From: Enterobacter genomosp. O
GTDB taxonomy: Bacteria; Pseudomonadota; Gammaproteobacteria; Enterobacterales; Enterobacteriaceae
Direction: 5' to 3'
DNA: 64,000 bases
NCBI RefSeq assembly: GCF_001022965.1
Contig: NZ_LECZ01000024.1
Span: 372,001-436,000, forward strand
A program made the position numbers and the translations under genes. Under the pieces are notes generated by a model. That model did not search any database, had not been told where the DNA came from, and saw nothing but the letters and a program-made list of their open reading frames with translations. This document shows positions 16,129 through 25,281 of the stretch, one piece after another (position 1 is the stretch's first letter; each line of letters begins with the position of its first letter).

Positions 16129-17256
16129 ATGTCATGCCCGGTCATTGAGCTGACTCAGCAGCTTATTCGCCGTCCTTCCCTTAGCCCGGACGACGCAGGT
16201 TGTCAGGCATTAATGATTGAGCGCCTGCGCGCCATCGGTTTTACCGTGGAACGCATGGATTTTGGCGATACCCAGAACTTCTGGGCGTGGCGCGGCCAGG
16301 GTGAAACGCTGGCCTTTGCCGGACACACTGATGTCGTTCCCGCCGGTGACGCAGACCGCTGGATTAACCCGCCGTTTGAACCGACCATCCGCGATGGCAT
16401 GCTGTTTGGTCGCGGTGCGGCAGACATGAAAGGCTCTCTGGCGGCAATGGTGGTGGCGGCAGAGCGCTTTGTTGCTCAGCACCCGAACCACAAAAACCGT
16501 CTCGCGTTTTTAATCACCTCCGACGAAGAAGCCAGCGCCCATAACGGTACCGTGAAGGTCGTTGAGGCGCTGATGGCCCGCAACGAGCGTCTCGACTACT
16601 GCCTGGTCGGCGAGCCGTCCAGTACCGAAGTGGTGGGGGATGTCGTCAAAAACGGGCGTCGCGGCTCGCTGACCTGTAACCTGACCATTCACGGCGTTCA
16701 GGGGCACGTTGCTTACCCGCATCTGGCCGATAACCCGGTCCATCGCGCGGCACCGATGCTGAGCGAACTGGTAGAGATTGAGTGGGATAAAGGCAACGAG
16801 TTCTTCCCGCCGACCAGCATGCAGATTGCGAACGTCAAGGCCGGGACCGGTAGCAATAACGTTATCCCGGGAGATTATTTCGTCCAGTTCAACTTCCGCT
16901 TCAGCACTGAACTGACCGATGAGACGATCAAGGCGCGCGTTGTCGCCCTGCTGGAAAAATATAACCTGCGCTACACCGTGGACTGGTGGCTTTCCGGCCA
17001 GCCGTTCCTGACGCAGCGCGGCAAACTGGTGGATGCGGTGGTGAACGCCATCGAGCACTATAATGAAATTAAGCCACAGCTGCTGACAACGGGTGGCACC
17101 TCAGACGGACGCTTTATCGCCCGCATGGGTGCCCAGGTTGTCGAACTGGGTCCAGTGAACGCAACCATTCATAAAATAAATGAGTGTGTCAATGCGGCAG
17201 ATTTGCAACTGCTGGCCCGTATGTATCAACGCATTATGGAGCAACTCGTCGCCTGA
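16129..17256 (+). CDS. dapE: Succinyl-diaminopimelate desuccinylase DapE
   Basis: A 375-residue M20-family zinc amidohydrolase, exactly the E. coli length. Metal ligands and catalytic residues are in place: [11 protein letters not shown] (His and Asp), [11 protein letters not shown] (bridging Asp), [12 protein letters not shown] (catalytic Glu-Glu) and [14 protein letters not shown] (last His). It removes succinate from N-succinyl-LL-diaminopimelate in the lysine and peptidoglycan pathway; dapA, for an earlier step, lies about 6 kb downstream. An internal dimerisation domain covers roughly residues 180-290. Confidence 0.97.
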   Translation: MSCPVIELTQQLIRRPSLSPDDAGCQALMIERLRAIGFTVERMDFGDTQNFWAWRGQGETLAFAGHTDVVPAGDADRWINPPFEPTIRDGMLFGRGAADMKGSLAAMVVAAERFVAQHPNHKNRLAFLITSDEEASAHNGTVKVVEALMARNERLDYCLVGEPSSTEVVGDVVKNGRRGSLTCNLTIHGVQGHVAYPHLADNPVHRAAPMLSELVEIEWDKGNEFFPPTSMQIANVKAGTGSNNVIPGDYFVQFNFRFSTELTDETIKARVVALLEKYNLRYTVDWWLSGQPFLTQRGKLVDAVVNAIEHYNEIKPQLLTTGGTSDGRFIARMGAQVVELGPVNATIHKINECVNAADLQLLARMYQRIMEQLVA

Positions 17257-17280
17257 CGAACGCTCTGAGAGGAATAGCGA

Positions 17281-17478
17281 ATGGACTGGCTTTCAAAGTA
17301 CTGGTGGATTCTGGTGTTAGTTTTTCTGGTCGGCGTATTGCTCAACGTGATTAAAGATCTTAAGCGCGTTGACCATAAAAAATTTCTCGCCAACAAACCG
17401 GATCTTCCCCCGCACCGTGATTTTAACAACAAGTGGGACGATGACGACGACTGGCCGAAGAAGGATCAGAAGAAGTAA
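17281..17478 (+). CDS. ypfN: UPF0370 small membrane protein YpfN
   Basis: A 65-residue protein with one N-terminal transmembrane helix ([17 protein letters not shown]) and a highly charged C-terminal tail ending [13 protein letters not shown]. coli YpfN is 66 residues and of unknown function. It follows dapE by 24 bases with a GAGAGGAA ribosome-binding site, so it is probably the third gene of a yffB-dapE-ypfN operon. Confidence 0.92.
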   Translation: MDWLSKYWWILVLVFLVGVLLNVIKDLKRVDHKKFLANKPDLPPHRDFNNKWDDDDDWPKKDQKK

Positions 17479-17486
17479 TCGTTCTG

Positions 17487-17514
17487 TTTCCCCTCTCCCT
17501 GGGAGAGGGGGAAA
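17487..17514. repeat. CCCTCTCCC/GGGAGAGGG hairpin between ypfN and ypfH
   Basis: TTTCCCCTCTCCC and GGGAGAGGGGGAAA form a near-perfect stem with a one-base loop. It sits between convergent genes and may act as a two-way terminator. Related hairpins occur at 25227 and 60170. Confidence 0.75.
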
Positions 17515-17516
17515 CC

Positions 17517-18212
17517 TCACATAAACTCTACAATATCATCGTTATCCGGCTTGCCGCCGCTGAGCGCTTCATCAAAGTAGTGCTTCGGTACGGTATAGCG
17601 CAAACGATCGAGCGCAAACTGCATGCTACGGTCGTCAATCGCGTGGCCCAACTCGTCAACGATATCCAGCGTCACATCCCCACCTTCGCGAATCAGCGCT
17701 TCCTGTGCGGCAACCGCATGCGAGAGTTCAATCACCCGGTCTTCACCACCGTGGATGAGGTGGATGGTCGTCTGCGTGGTCGCGCTGGTCGGCAGCGTCG
17801 CAAAACGGCCGTTAAATGCGATCACCCGCGAAGCCAGACCCGGCTGCGCTTTTACGCTTTCCAGCGACATGATTGACCCCTGCGAGAAGCCAATCAGCGC
17901 GGTTGCGTCGGCACCCACGCCGCTCTGCTGCTGCCAGTAGCGGACAATGTCGATAAACGTGGGCATGATGGCATCAATACGCGCCTGACGGTTCTCTTCC
18001 GTCACGCCCTGAACAGAGAACCACTGCCGTCCGTTAGGACCACATGGCTCGACGCCACCGATGCTGACAATCAATGCCTCCGGAAAAACAGGCGCAAACC
18101 AGCTGCCAATCTGACCCATATTGACGGCATTATCGCCAACGCCATGAAACAGAAGCAGTAACTGTTTAGCCGGTTTGTCAGGGCTTTGAACAACAAAATG
18201 GTCGTGTTTCAT
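17517..18212 (-). CDS. ypfH: Alpha/beta hydrolase YpfH (phospholipase/carboxylesterase family)
   Basis: A 231-residue cytoplasmic esterase-like protein (E. coli 232). The nucleophile elbow is GFSQGS, the acid lies in HGGEDRVI and the catalytic histidine in ELGHAID. The substrate is unknown; the E. coli protein has weak esterase activity. The start at 18212 is chosen because AAGGAG lies eight bases upstream and the protein then begins MKHDHFVVQSPDKP as in E. coli. The C-terminal tail ends KPDNDDIVEFM. Confidence 0.92.
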   Translation of the reverse strand: MKHDHFVVQSPDKPAKQLLLLFHGVGDNAVNMGQIGSWFAPVFPEALIVSIGGVEPCGPNGRQWFSVQGVTEENRQARIDAIMPTFIDIVRYWQQQSGVGADATALIGFSQGSIMSLESVKAQPGLASRVIAFNGRFATLPTSATTQTTIHLIHGGEDRVIELSHAVAAQEALIREGGDVTLDIVDELGHAIDDRSMQFALDRLRYTVPKHYFDEALSGGKPDNDDIVEFM

Positions 18213-18285
18213 GGTGGTCTCCTTAATAGATGACCTGGATTCTACGCCTCGCGACGGGAATGACCATGCCACTTTACTGAAGAAG

Positions 18286-20259
18286 TCATTGAAAAAATTG
18301 CCATTGCAAAATAGCGTCTTTCAACTGCTGACAGCGAGCTTCATCAAGCCTTTCAAGAGCTTGTGCCGTTTCCGCTCGCATTCTCACCAGCAGTGCTTTT
18401 CGCCCGGGCAGGGCCAGCTCAGCGCTTAGCCGGGCATCATCCTTTTTCGCCTCAACTTTTCCGCGCAGGGCTGCAAGCGGCATATCAACGCTCTGCACCA
18501 GCCGCGTTAACGCCGCAACGGAGGTGGAAAACGCCCGGTGGGCGAAGGCGAACCCGGCCAGCTCCAGCCAGTCGTCATGATTAAGGGTAGCGTCCCAATC
18601 ATCTTCCACCGGGATCTTTTCACCGTTCCAGGCCGATAACACCCGCGCATCGCGCTTCAGACGCTGCTGCGCCTGCTCGCACAGCTGACGCCCGGCCTCG
18701 CTGTGCGCCAGCAGCGCCATCGCGGTGTAGCAGCCGCTGCTGGCTTCACGATGGCTTCCCATCCGCACCAGCACAAACCCACACTGCTGCCAGAAGCGCC
18801 AAAGCTCATCGGTATAGCCAAAGCTCACCGACAGATAATCTTCCCCGCTGGCGCTGCGGATAAGCGCCTGACCAATCCCTTCCCGCTGACGGTGAGGGTG
18901 CACGGCAATGCGGGTCACGCGTCGGCCTCTGAGCGTTGCCGCCAGCGGGGAGCCGCCGTGCGCCGCCAGAGACTGCGCCACCAGGTTCCCGCGAGGACGG
19001 CGGAAGCCCGCCCATACGGCGCGGCTAAGCCCAGGGGATAACCCGCCCTCCTCTACCAGCCAGAGCGCCCCGGCGATGACCGGGTTGGCTTCGGCGACAG
19101 CAAACTGCTGCCCGGGCGCGTCCATCATGCGGCGTAAATCGAGCGGCGAGGTGCGATAGTGCGCGGCGCAGAGAAGCTCGTATACGCTCGCTGCCAGCGC
19201 CGGACGGCTTTCCCAGGCCTCCGGGGTCAAGGAAGTTAAACGCACCTCCCCTTCCGGGCGGCAGTCAATCAGCGTATCGTCAAACAGCAGCGCGTGGGCG
19301 ACAACCCGCTCAAGCGGGCAGCCCGTAGCCCAGCGTACCGGCGCTGACAGGCTGTAGCGCTGCAGCCCGGCAAACCGACCGCAGAATTTAAGCAAAAATC
19401 CCCGGCCCGTCCCTTCATAGCCCTGCACCGTTGTGGTCAGCAGCACGCGCGGGAAACGGCTCACCAGCTTTTCCAGCAGCGGGCCGGGGATCGCGGCGGC
19501 TTCATCGACAATCAGCCAGTCGGCCTGGCATGAAGAGGCAAGCAGCGCGTCCGGGGCCATAAAATGAAAATGCTCTCCGGCAAAGCGGGCAATGATATCC
19601 GTGGCCCCCTTTGCCGGCGCGGTGACCACGGCGCTGCCCGCAATGCGATTCAGCAACATTCCCGCCAGAGCTGACTTTCCGCGCCCGCGCGCGGCGGTAA
19701 CGGCCACGATGCCCCTCTTCATCCCCTGAAGCACATCCAGGATCTCAGCCTGCTCGCGCTGCGGCGCGCCGCTGGCGGGCTGCCAGTCGGGCGCGTCGGG
19801 TAAAGGTGGAAGGGATAAATCGCTACCCTGAAGCCAGACAATCGCATCGGGATCGGCGGCAAGGGTCCGGCAGAAATGGTGGACAAAATGCGGCGTGGCT
19901 ATCGCGTCGGCGCTGTCGCTCCAGCGCAGGGAATCACCGTCAGGACGCTCGGCCCACGCGTCGAGCGGCGGAACCCGCAGCACCAGAAGACTTCCGGCGC
20001 TCAGCGTGCCGCTCAGGGCGGCAAACGCGGCGACATCAAACCCGGCGCTGGCGTTAAAGACGGCATGGCGGAACTCGCGTCCCAGCAGGCCGCTGATGGC
20101 CTGTGAAGGGTGTTCGTCCAGCCAAACCCAGTCTCCGGGTAGGGCGTCACGCAGGGCGACTGCCTGGGTTAACGTCCACTGCGCATCACCGCTGAGCACC
20201 ACCAGCCGGCGATGGCCGGTGCGCTCAAGTACGCTTATCAGCTGTTCAAACGGCAGCAT
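18286..20259 (-). CDS. tmcA: tRNA(Met) cytidine acetyltransferase TmcA
   Basis: A 657-residue enzyme (E. coli 671) that makes N4-acetylcytidine at the wobble position of elongator tRNA-Met, using ATP and acetyl-CoA. An N-terminal domain (1-170) is followed by an RNA-helicase-like ATPase with Walker A (ARGRGKSAL) and Walker B (LIVDEAAAIP). A GNAT acetyltransferase domain follows, with its acetyl-CoA loop at RIAVHPHRQREGIGQALI, then a helical tail. The start ATG overlaps the ypfJ stop by one base (TAATG), so ypfJ-tmcA are coupled. Confidence 0.95.
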   Translation of the reverse strand: MLPFEQLISVLERTGHRRLVVLSGDAQWTLTQAVALRDALPGDWVWLDEHPSQAISGLLGREFRHAVFNASAGFDVAAFAALSGTLSAGSLLVLRVPPLDAWAERPDGDSLRWSDSADAIATPHFVHHFCRTLAADPDAIVWLQGSDLSLPPLPDAPDWQPASGAPQREQAEILDVLQGMKRGIVAVTAARGRGKSALAGMLLNRIAGSAVVTAPAKGATDIIARFAGEHFHFMAPDALLASSCQADWLIVDEAAAIPGPLLEKLVSRFPRVLLTTTVQGYEGTGRGFLLKFCGRFAGLQRYSLSAPVRWATGCPLERVVAHALLFDDTLIDCRPEGEVRLTSLTPEAWESRPALAASVYELLCAAHYRTSPLDLRRMMDAPGQQFAVAEANPVIAGALWLVEEGGLSPGLSRAVWAGFRRPRGNLVAQSLAAHGGSPLAATLRGRRVTRIAVHPHRQREGIGQALIRSASGEDYLSVSFGYTDELWRFWQQCGFVLVRMGSHREASSGCYTAMALLAHSEAGRQLCEQAQQRLKRDARVLSAWNGEKIPVEDDWDATLNHDDWLELAGFAFAHRAFSTSVAALTRLVQSVDMPLAALRGKVEAKKDDARLSAELALPGRKALLVRMRAETAQALERLDEARCQQLKDAILQWQFFQ

Positions 20260-21128
20260 TACATCGCTTTGCCGAAGGTATTACACTGCGCCGGATCGCC
20301 GCTGTCGAAACCGCGTTTAAACCAGCTGTAGCGCTGCTGTGAGGTACCGTGGGTGAAGCTGTCCGGCACGACGCGCCCCTGGCTCTGCTGCTGAAGACGA
20401 TCGTCACCGATAGCCTGAGCGGCATTTAACGCCTCTTCAAGGTCGCCGGATTCCAGAACACCCTGCTGCTGCATATTGTGGCCCCAGACGCCCGCGAAGC
20501 AGTCCGCCTGCAGTTCCATTTTAACGGAAAGACGGTTCACTTCAGCCTGAGAGGCATTTTGCTGAAGCTGGCGCACTTTTGGCTCAATCCCCAACAGCTT
20601 CTGCACGTGGTGACCAACTTCATGCGCGATCACGTAGCCCTGGGCAAAATCGCCGTCAGCGCCAAGCTTGCGTTTCATGTCATCGTAAAAAGAGAGATCG
20701 ATATAGACGGTGCCGTCTGCCGGGCAGTAGAACGGCCCCATCACAGACTGCCCGGTACCGCATCCGGTGCGGGTTGCACCGCGATACATCACCAGCTTCG
20801 GCTGCTGGTAGGTACGCCCCATCTTCTCGAACAGCTGACTCCAGGTGTCTTCTGTTGTGGCGAGAATAACGGAGGTAAATTTAGCCGCTTCATCTTCATT
20901 CGGACTGATGGAGTGCTGAGATTGCTGCTGCTGTTGCAGCGGCTGACCGGTCATCAAGCCGGTGAGATCGACGCCGTAATACCCTGCAACCAGCACCACA
21001 ATCAGCAGGATTATCCCGCCTTTGCCGCTGGGTAACCGGAAGCCGGGCCCGCCCATTGAAGGACCGCCGCCGCCATCACTGCGCCTGTCTTCTACATTGT
21101 CACTTTCACGACGCCCTTGCCAGCGCAT
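20259..21128 (-). CDS. ypfJ: YpfJ, zinc-metalloprotease-like membrane protein
   Basis: A 289-residue protein of the neutral zinc metallopeptidase family (E. coli 287). An N-terminal glycine-rich cytoplasmic stretch ([15 protein letters not shown]) precedes one transmembrane helix ([15 protein letters not shown]), and the rest is probably periplasmic. The zinc motif is [11 protein letters not shown], with a later ELQADCFAG that supplies a further ligand. Its substrate is unknown. The start at 21128 fits GAGG five bases upstream and the E. coli N-terminus [11 protein letters not shown]. It lies upstream of and overlaps tmcA. Confidence 0.9.
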   Translation of the reverse strand: MRWQGRRESDNVEDRRSDGGGGPSMGGPGFRLPSGKGGIILLIVVLVAGYYGVDLTGLMTGQPLQQQQQSQHSISPNEDEAAKFTSVILATTEDTWSQLFEKMGRTYQQPKLVMYRGATRTGCGTGQSVMGPFYCPADGTVYIDLSFYDDMKRKLGADGDFAQGYVIAHEVGHHVQKLLGIEPKVRQLQQNASQAEVNRLSVKMELQADCFAGVWGHNMQQQGVLESGDLEEALNAAQAIGDDRLQQQSQGRVVPDSFTHGTSQQRYSWFKRGFDSGDPAQCNTFGKAM

Positions 21129-21212
21129 AACCACCTCGAACTATTCCATTAATAATAGCTATGATCGTAGGCGGTTAACGGCAAGATTACCATAGGAAAC
21201 AAAGGTAAGACG

Positions 21213-21236
21213 CCAAAGGATGTAAACATCCTTTGG
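21213..21236 (-). terminator. Hairpin after purC
   Basis: CCAAAGGATG and CATCCTTTGG form a perfect ten-base stem with a TAAA loop, 12 bases beyond the purC stop. The following tract on the minus strand (TCTTACC) is only weakly T-rich, so it may be an imperfect terminator or a transcript-protecting stem. Confidence 0.6.
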
Positions 21237-21248
21237 CAAGTGAGGGAG

Positions 21249-21962
21249 TTAGTCGAGCTTAACGCCTAAACGGTGAGCAACCGCTTCGTACGCTTCAATC
21301 AGGCCACCCAGGCTCTGACGGAAGCGGTCTTTGTCCATTTTATCCAGGGTTTCTTTATCCCACAGGCGGCTACCGTCCGGTGAGAACTCATCGCCCAGCA
21401 CCACTTCGCCTTTGAACAGACCAAACTCCAGCTTGAAGTCGACGAGGATCAGGCCCGCGTCATCAAACAATTTTTTCAGCACGTCGTTGGCTTTGTAGGT
21501 CAGTTCTTTCATGCGCGCCAGGTTCTCTTTATTCACCCAGCCGAAGGTTTCGCAGTAGGAATCATTGACCATAGGATCGTGCATAGCATCGTTTTTCAGG
21601 AACAGGTCGAACAACGGTGGGTTCAGTTCGATACCTTCTTCAATGCCCAGACGCTTCACCAGGGAGCCCGCTGCACGGTTACGAATAACGCACTCAACCG
21701 GAACCATATCCAGTTTTTTCACCAGACATTCCGTATCGGACAGCAACGCTTCCATCTGAGTCGGGATACCCGCTTCGGCCAGTTTGGTCATAATGAAGTG
21801 GTTGAACTTGTTGTTCACCATGCCTTTACGATCGAACTGCTCAATGCGTGCGCCATCCCCTGCTGACGTATCATTGCGGAACTCGAGCACCAACAGATCC
21901 GGGTTTTCCGTGCTGTATACGGTCTTCGCTTTGCCACGATACAACTCAGCTTGCTTCTGCAT
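21249..21962 (-). CDS. purC: SAICAR synthase PurC
   Basis: A 237-residue phosphoribosylaminoimidazole-succinocarboxamide synthase, identical in length to the E. coli enzyme. It joins CAIR and aspartate with ATP hydrolysis in purine synthesis. Typical segments are [11 protein letters not shown] (ATP loop), [25 protein letters not shown] and LVDFKLEFG. The ATG at 21962 has AGGAG eight bases upstream; the in-frame ATG two codons earlier is too close to that site. A PurR box lies about 60 bases upstream. Confidence 0.96.
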   Translation of the reverse strand: MQKQAELYRGKAKTVYSTENPDLLVLEFRNDTSAGDGARIEQFDRKGMVNNKFNHFIMTKLAEAGIPTQMEALLSDTECLVKKLDMVPVECVIRNRAAGSLVKRLGIEEGIELNPPLFDLFLKNDAMHDPMVNDSYCETFGWVNKENLARMKELTYKANDVLKKLFDDAGLILVDFKLEFGLFKGEVVLGDEFSPDGSRLWDKETLDKMDKDRFRQSLGGLIEAYEAVAHRLGVKLD

Positions 21963-22014
21963 CTTCATTACTCCTGGTGTGATGATTTGTGTTCAAAACT
22001 GGGGATATTATGCC

Positions 22015-22030
22015 ACGCACACGTTTGCGT
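22015..22030. promoter_or_regulatory. PurR box upstream of purC
   Basis: ACGCACACGTTTGCGT differs from a perfect PurR palindrome (ACGCAAACGTTTGCGT) at one base. It lies 53 bases before the purC start, where E. coli purC is also repressed by PurR. Confidence 0.8.
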
Positions 22031-22039
22031 AGCACTAAA

Positions 22040-22066
22040 ATAAAAAGGGCTGGATTAACCAGCCCT
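22040..22066 (-). terminator. Intrinsic terminator of dapA-bamC
   Basis: On the minus strand GGGCTGG, a five-base loop and CCAGCCC are followed by TTTTTATTTT. It starts six bases after the bamC stop and separates bamC from purC. Confidence 0.92.
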
Positions 22067-22071
22067 CGTAT

Positions 22072-23106
22072 TTATTTGCTGAATGCCGCCTGGAAGACAG
22101 CGACCAGCGCATCGTTCTGCGACTGGGTCAGCGTGTGACCTTTTGGATCGATAAACTGCAGACTGCTGCGGTTATCAAGGTCGCCTACCTGAATCTTGTA
22201 GTCACCGGAGGCAAGCTGAGGATCTTTCGCTCCCAGCTCCTGCCATGCGCTGTCGGAGAGCGGCTTGTACGTTGCCGTCATGCTGCCAGTTGAACGCGTG
22301 CTGTCGCTCACTTTCATGCCCACTTTTTCCAGCGTCGCTGGCAGACGCTGCCAGGTCTGGTTAAACGGTGCACGAACCACCAGCATTGGCAGGCCGGTAT
22401 CATCCGCACCGCTTTGCACATCGAAGGTCGCGCCGTTGCGGCTCTGCGCGGCGTTGGCGGCATCGGTAGCGGTCTTATCCAGACCCGCGGCAATCACGTT
22501 CAGCATTTCGGTGCTGTAACGCTGCAGGGACGCGGCATCCGCAACCGGTTTACCCGCCTGCTCCAGGTTCAACAGCTTAACGTTAACCGCCTGCTGATAA
22601 CCCTGTGGTTTTACGGAGACTTGATAGCGACCGCGATACTGCTGATCTTCATCCAGACGGTTCCATTCGATCCAGTCGGTGGTTAACGTCTGGCTGGCGT
22701 CATCGCGTTTATCGATGGTGTAGTTCTTCGACTGAATAACGCTGACAACCTGCGGCCACAGGGTGCTACCGCGCGCGCTCTCAACCATCAGCGAGGCCGT
22801 ATCACCGGTGAACTGGGTACGCGCCCCGCTCACCAGCGCCAGAGGCTGTGCTGGTGGACGAATATCAAGCGCTTTACCCACCAGGCCACTGCCGTTGGTC
22901 ACGGGAATATTATAATCGCCGTTCTGAATCGGCAGGATCATACCAGCCGGTGCGTGAAGTTCAGCAAGCGGGGTCGCATCCAGATAGGATTCATCACCGC
23001 TCACCTGGCGCTTGTAGCGCGAGTCTGAACTACAGGCAGCGAGCAGCATAACAAGCGAAACACTCGCAACCTTCGCCAGGCGCGACTTCTGTACTGAATA
23101 AGCCAT
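22072..23106 (-). CDS. bamC: BAM complex lipoprotein BamC
   Basis: A 344-residue lipoprotein (same as E. coli) of the beta-barrel assembly machinery. The signal peptide ends in the lipobox LLAAC, with lipidated Cys25 and Ser at +2, which allows sorting to the outer membrane. A long unstructured N-terminal stretch that binds BamD ([18 protein letters not shown]) is followed by two helix-grip domains. The ATG at 23106 is chosen over a TTG one codon upstream; GGGAG lies six bases before it. It follows dapA by 16 bases, the usual dapA-bamC operon. Confidence 0.96.
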   Translation of the reverse strand: MAYSVQKSRLAKVASVSLVMLLAACSSDSRYKRQVSGDESYLDATPLAELHAPAGMILPIQNGDYNIPVTNGSGLVGKALDIRPPAQPLALVSGARTQFTGDTASLMVESARGSTLWPQVVSVIQSKNYTIDKRDDASQTLTTDWIEWNRLDEDQQYRGRYQVSVKPQGYQQAVNVKLLNLEQAGKPVADAASLQRYSTEMLNVIAAGLDKTATDAANAAQSRNGATFDVQSGADDTGLPMLVVRAPFNQTWQRLPATLEKVGMKVSDSTRSTGSMTATYKPLSDSAWQELGAKDPQLASGDYKIQVGDLDNRSSLQFIDPKGHTLTQSQNDALVAVFQAAFSK

Positions 23107-23122
23107 CAAATCTCCCTAAACT

Positions 23123-24001
23123 TTACAGCAAACCGGCATGCTTCAGCGCTGCCTTGACGATGTCACGACCGTGGTCGGTAATCGGTGTCATTGGCAGACG
23201 CAGCGTATCGGTTGCTACAAGCCCCAACTCCTTACACGCCCATTTCACTGGGATCGGATTGGGTTCGACAAATAATTTATTGTGCAGCGGCATCAGACGC
23301 TGGTTAATGACGCGGGCTTCATCAAAGTGACCGGCTGCGGCCATTTTGCACATTTCAGCCATATCGCGCGCCGCAACGTTTGCCGTTACGGAGATCACGC
23401 CATGACCACCGAGTTGCATAAAGTCCAGCGCGGTCGCATCATCACCACTCAACAGGATAAAGTCATCTGAAACCAGCTCTTTGATCTGATGAACGCGGCT
23501 TAAGTTCCCTGTCGCCTCTTTAATACCGATAATATTTTTTACTTCCGAGAGACGACCAACGGTTTCCGGCAGCATATCGCAGCCGGTACGGGACGGCACA
23601 TTATACAGAATTTGTGGCAAGTCAGTATGTTCAGCGATGGCTTTGAAGTGCTGGAACAAACCTTCCTGGGTAGGACGGTTGTAGTAAGGGGTTACCGTCA
23701 GACAGCCTACGATACCGCTGTCGTTAAAACGTTGGGTCAGACTGATAGCTTCTGCGGTCGCATTAGCCCCTGTCCCCGCGATGACCGGAATACGCCCGTC
23801 AGCCAGTTCGAGGGTCAGCATAACCACATCGCCGTGCTCTTCGTGGCTCAGCGTTGCAGATTCACCGGTAGTCCCTACCGAAACGATCGCCGAGGTTCCA
23901 TTGGCGACATGGTAATCAATCAGCTTCTTCATGCTTGACCGGCAGACATTACCTTTTTCATCCATCGGTGTAACAAGCGCGACAATACTTCCCGTGAACA
24001 T
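23123..24001 (-). CDS. dapA: 4-hydroxy-tetrahydrodipicolinate synthase DapA
   Basis: A 292-residue TIM-barrel aldolase, same length as in E. coli. It condenses pyruvate with aspartate semialdehyde, the first step of the DAP/lysine branch. The active site shows GTTGESATL (Thr44-Thr45), the tyrosine in [11 protein letters not shown] and the Schiff-base lysine in [10 protein letters not shown] near residue 161. It is the first gene of dapA-bamC and is divergent from gcvR. Confidence 0.97.
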   Translation of the reverse strand: MFTGSIVALVTPMDEKGNVCRSSMKKLIDYHVANGTSAIVSVGTTGESATLSHEEHGDVVMLTLELADGRIPVIAGTGANATAEAISLTQRFNDSGIVGCLTVTPYYNRPTQEGLFQHFKAIAEHTDLPQILYNVPSRTGCDMLPETVGRLSEVKNIIGIKEATGNLSRVHQIKELVSDDFILLSGDDATALDFMQLGGHGVISVTANVAARDMAEMCKMAAAGHFDEARVINQRLMPLHNKLFVEPNPIPVKWACKELGLVATDTLRLPMTPITDHGRDIVKAALKHAGLL

Positions 24002-24146
24002 GAGCCATCCTCTGTGCGAACAAGAGCCTCAATGGTACGTTTGGAACTGTAATAAAAGCAAGCGACCTGAGGCCCTCAGGCGGTTGTATGCATGTTTTTT
24101 TTATGCTTTCCTTAGGAAGACTTAACCATGCAAAGGAAGAACAGGT

Positions 24147-24716
24147 TTGACAACCTCATCACAACATTACCTGGTTATCACTGCGCTGGGTGCCGACAGG
24201 CCGGGTATCGTGAACACCATCACCCGTCACGTAAGTAGCTGCGGCTGTAATATCGAAGACAGCCGTCTGGCAATGCTGGGCGAAGAGTTCACGTTTATTA
24301 TGCTGCTTTCCGGAACATGGAATGCCATAACGCTTATCGAATCGACCCTGCCGCTGAAAGGCGCGGAGCTGGATTTGCTGATCGTGATGAAACGGACCAC
24401 CGCGCGCCCGCGTCCGGCCATGCCCGCTACCGTCTGGGTGCAGGTTGAAGTCCCTGATTCCCCCCATCTGATTGAGCGCTTTACCGCGCTGTTTGACAGC
24501 CATCAGATGAACATTGCCGAGCTTGTTTCCCGCACACAGCCGGGCGACGAGAGCACGGTTCCCACGCTCTTTATTCAGATTACCGCGCACAGCCCTGCCT
24601 CACAGGATGCGTCAAATATCGAGCAAGCGTTCAAAGCCCTCTGTACAGAATTAAACGCGCAGGGCAGTATAAGCGTCGTCAATTATTCGCAGCACGAACA
24701 GGATGGAGTTGAGTAA
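24147..24716 (+). CDS. gcvR: Glycine cleavage system transcriptional repressor GcvR
   Basis: A 189-residue protein (E. coli 190) made of two ACT domains: residues about 8-80 (VITALGADRPGIVNTITRHV) and about 95-175. It binds GcvA and glycine and keeps the gcv operon off when glycine is low; it does not bind DNA itself. The start codon is TTG at 24147, the same rare start used in E. coli, with AGGAAG upstream. The stop overlaps the bcp start by one base (TAATG), coupling the two genes. Confidence 0.95.
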   Translation: MTTSSQHYLVITALGADRPGIVNTITRHVSSCGCNIEDSRLAMLGEEFTFIMLLSGTWNAITLIESTLPLKGAELDLLIVMKRTTARPRPAMPATVWVQVEVPDSPHLIERFTALFDSHQMNIAELVSRTQPGDESTVPTLFIQITAHSPASQDASNIEQAFKALCTELNAQGSISVVNYSQHEQDGVE

Positions 24717-25186
24717 TGAATCCACTGAAAGCCGGTGACATCGCACCGAAATTTAGCTTACCGGATCAAGACGGCGAGCAAGTAAATTTGACCGACTTCC
24801 AGGGACAGCGTGTTCTGGTCTATTTCTACCCGAAAGCCATGACCCCCGGCTGCACCGTACAGGCCTGCGGCTTACGCGACAACATGGACGAGTTGAAAAA
24901 AGTCGGCGTGGAAGTGCTGGGCATCAGCACGGATAAACCGGAAAAGCTGTCACGATTTGCTGAAAAAGAGCTGCTGAACTTCACGCTGCTTTCTGATGAA
25001 GATCATCAGGTGTGCGAACAGTTCGGCATCTGGGGCGAGAAGACGTTTATGGGTAAAACCTACGACGGCATTCACCGCATCAGCTTCCTGATTGACGCTG
25101 ACGGTAAAATTGAACATGTGTTTGATGACTTCAAAACCAGTAACCACCACGACGTGGTGTTGAACTGGCTGAAAGCAAGCGCCTGA
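24716..25186 (+). CDS. bcp: Thiol peroxidase Bcp (peroxiredoxin)
   Basis: A 156-residue atypical 2-Cys peroxiredoxin of the BCP/PrxQ class, same length as in E. coli. The peroxidatic Cys46 lies in TPGCTVQAC and the resolving Cys51 five residues on. It reduces hydrogen peroxide and organic peroxides with thioredoxin in the cytoplasm. In E. coli the next locus is the hyf hydrogenase-4 operon. Here the neighbour is directly perM, so hyf is absent from this position. Confidence 0.96.
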   Translation: MNPLKAGDIAPKFSLPDQDGEQVNLTDFQGQRVLVYFYPKAMTPGCTVQACGLRDNMDELKKVGVEVLGISTDKPEKLSRFAEKELLNFTLLSDEDHQVCEQFGIWGEKTFMGKTYDGIHRISFLIDADGKIEHVFDDFKTSNHHDVVLNWLKASA

Positions 25187-25194
25187 TAAACAGC

Positions 25195-25220
25195 AAAACG
25201 GCAACCTGGTTGCCGTTTTT
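25195..25220 (+). terminator. Intrinsic terminator of gcvR-bcp
   Basis: AAAACGGCAA and TTGCCGTTTT form a ten-base stem with a CCTGG loop, ending in a T run, eight bases after the bcp stop. Confidence 0.9.
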
Positions 25221-25226
25221 AGTGTT

Positions 25227-25263
25227 TTCCCCCTCTCCCCGTGGGAGAGGGCCGGGGTGAGGG
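25227..25263. repeat. CCCTCTCCC-type hairpin repeat
   Basis: CCCCCTCTCCCC-GT-GGGAGAGGGCCGGGGTGAGGG lies between convergent bcp and perM. It shares its stem with copies at 17487 and 60170, and the CCGGGGTGAGGG tail with the last. Confidence 0.75.
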
Positions 25264-25281
25264 CATCAGGCCGCACAAAAA

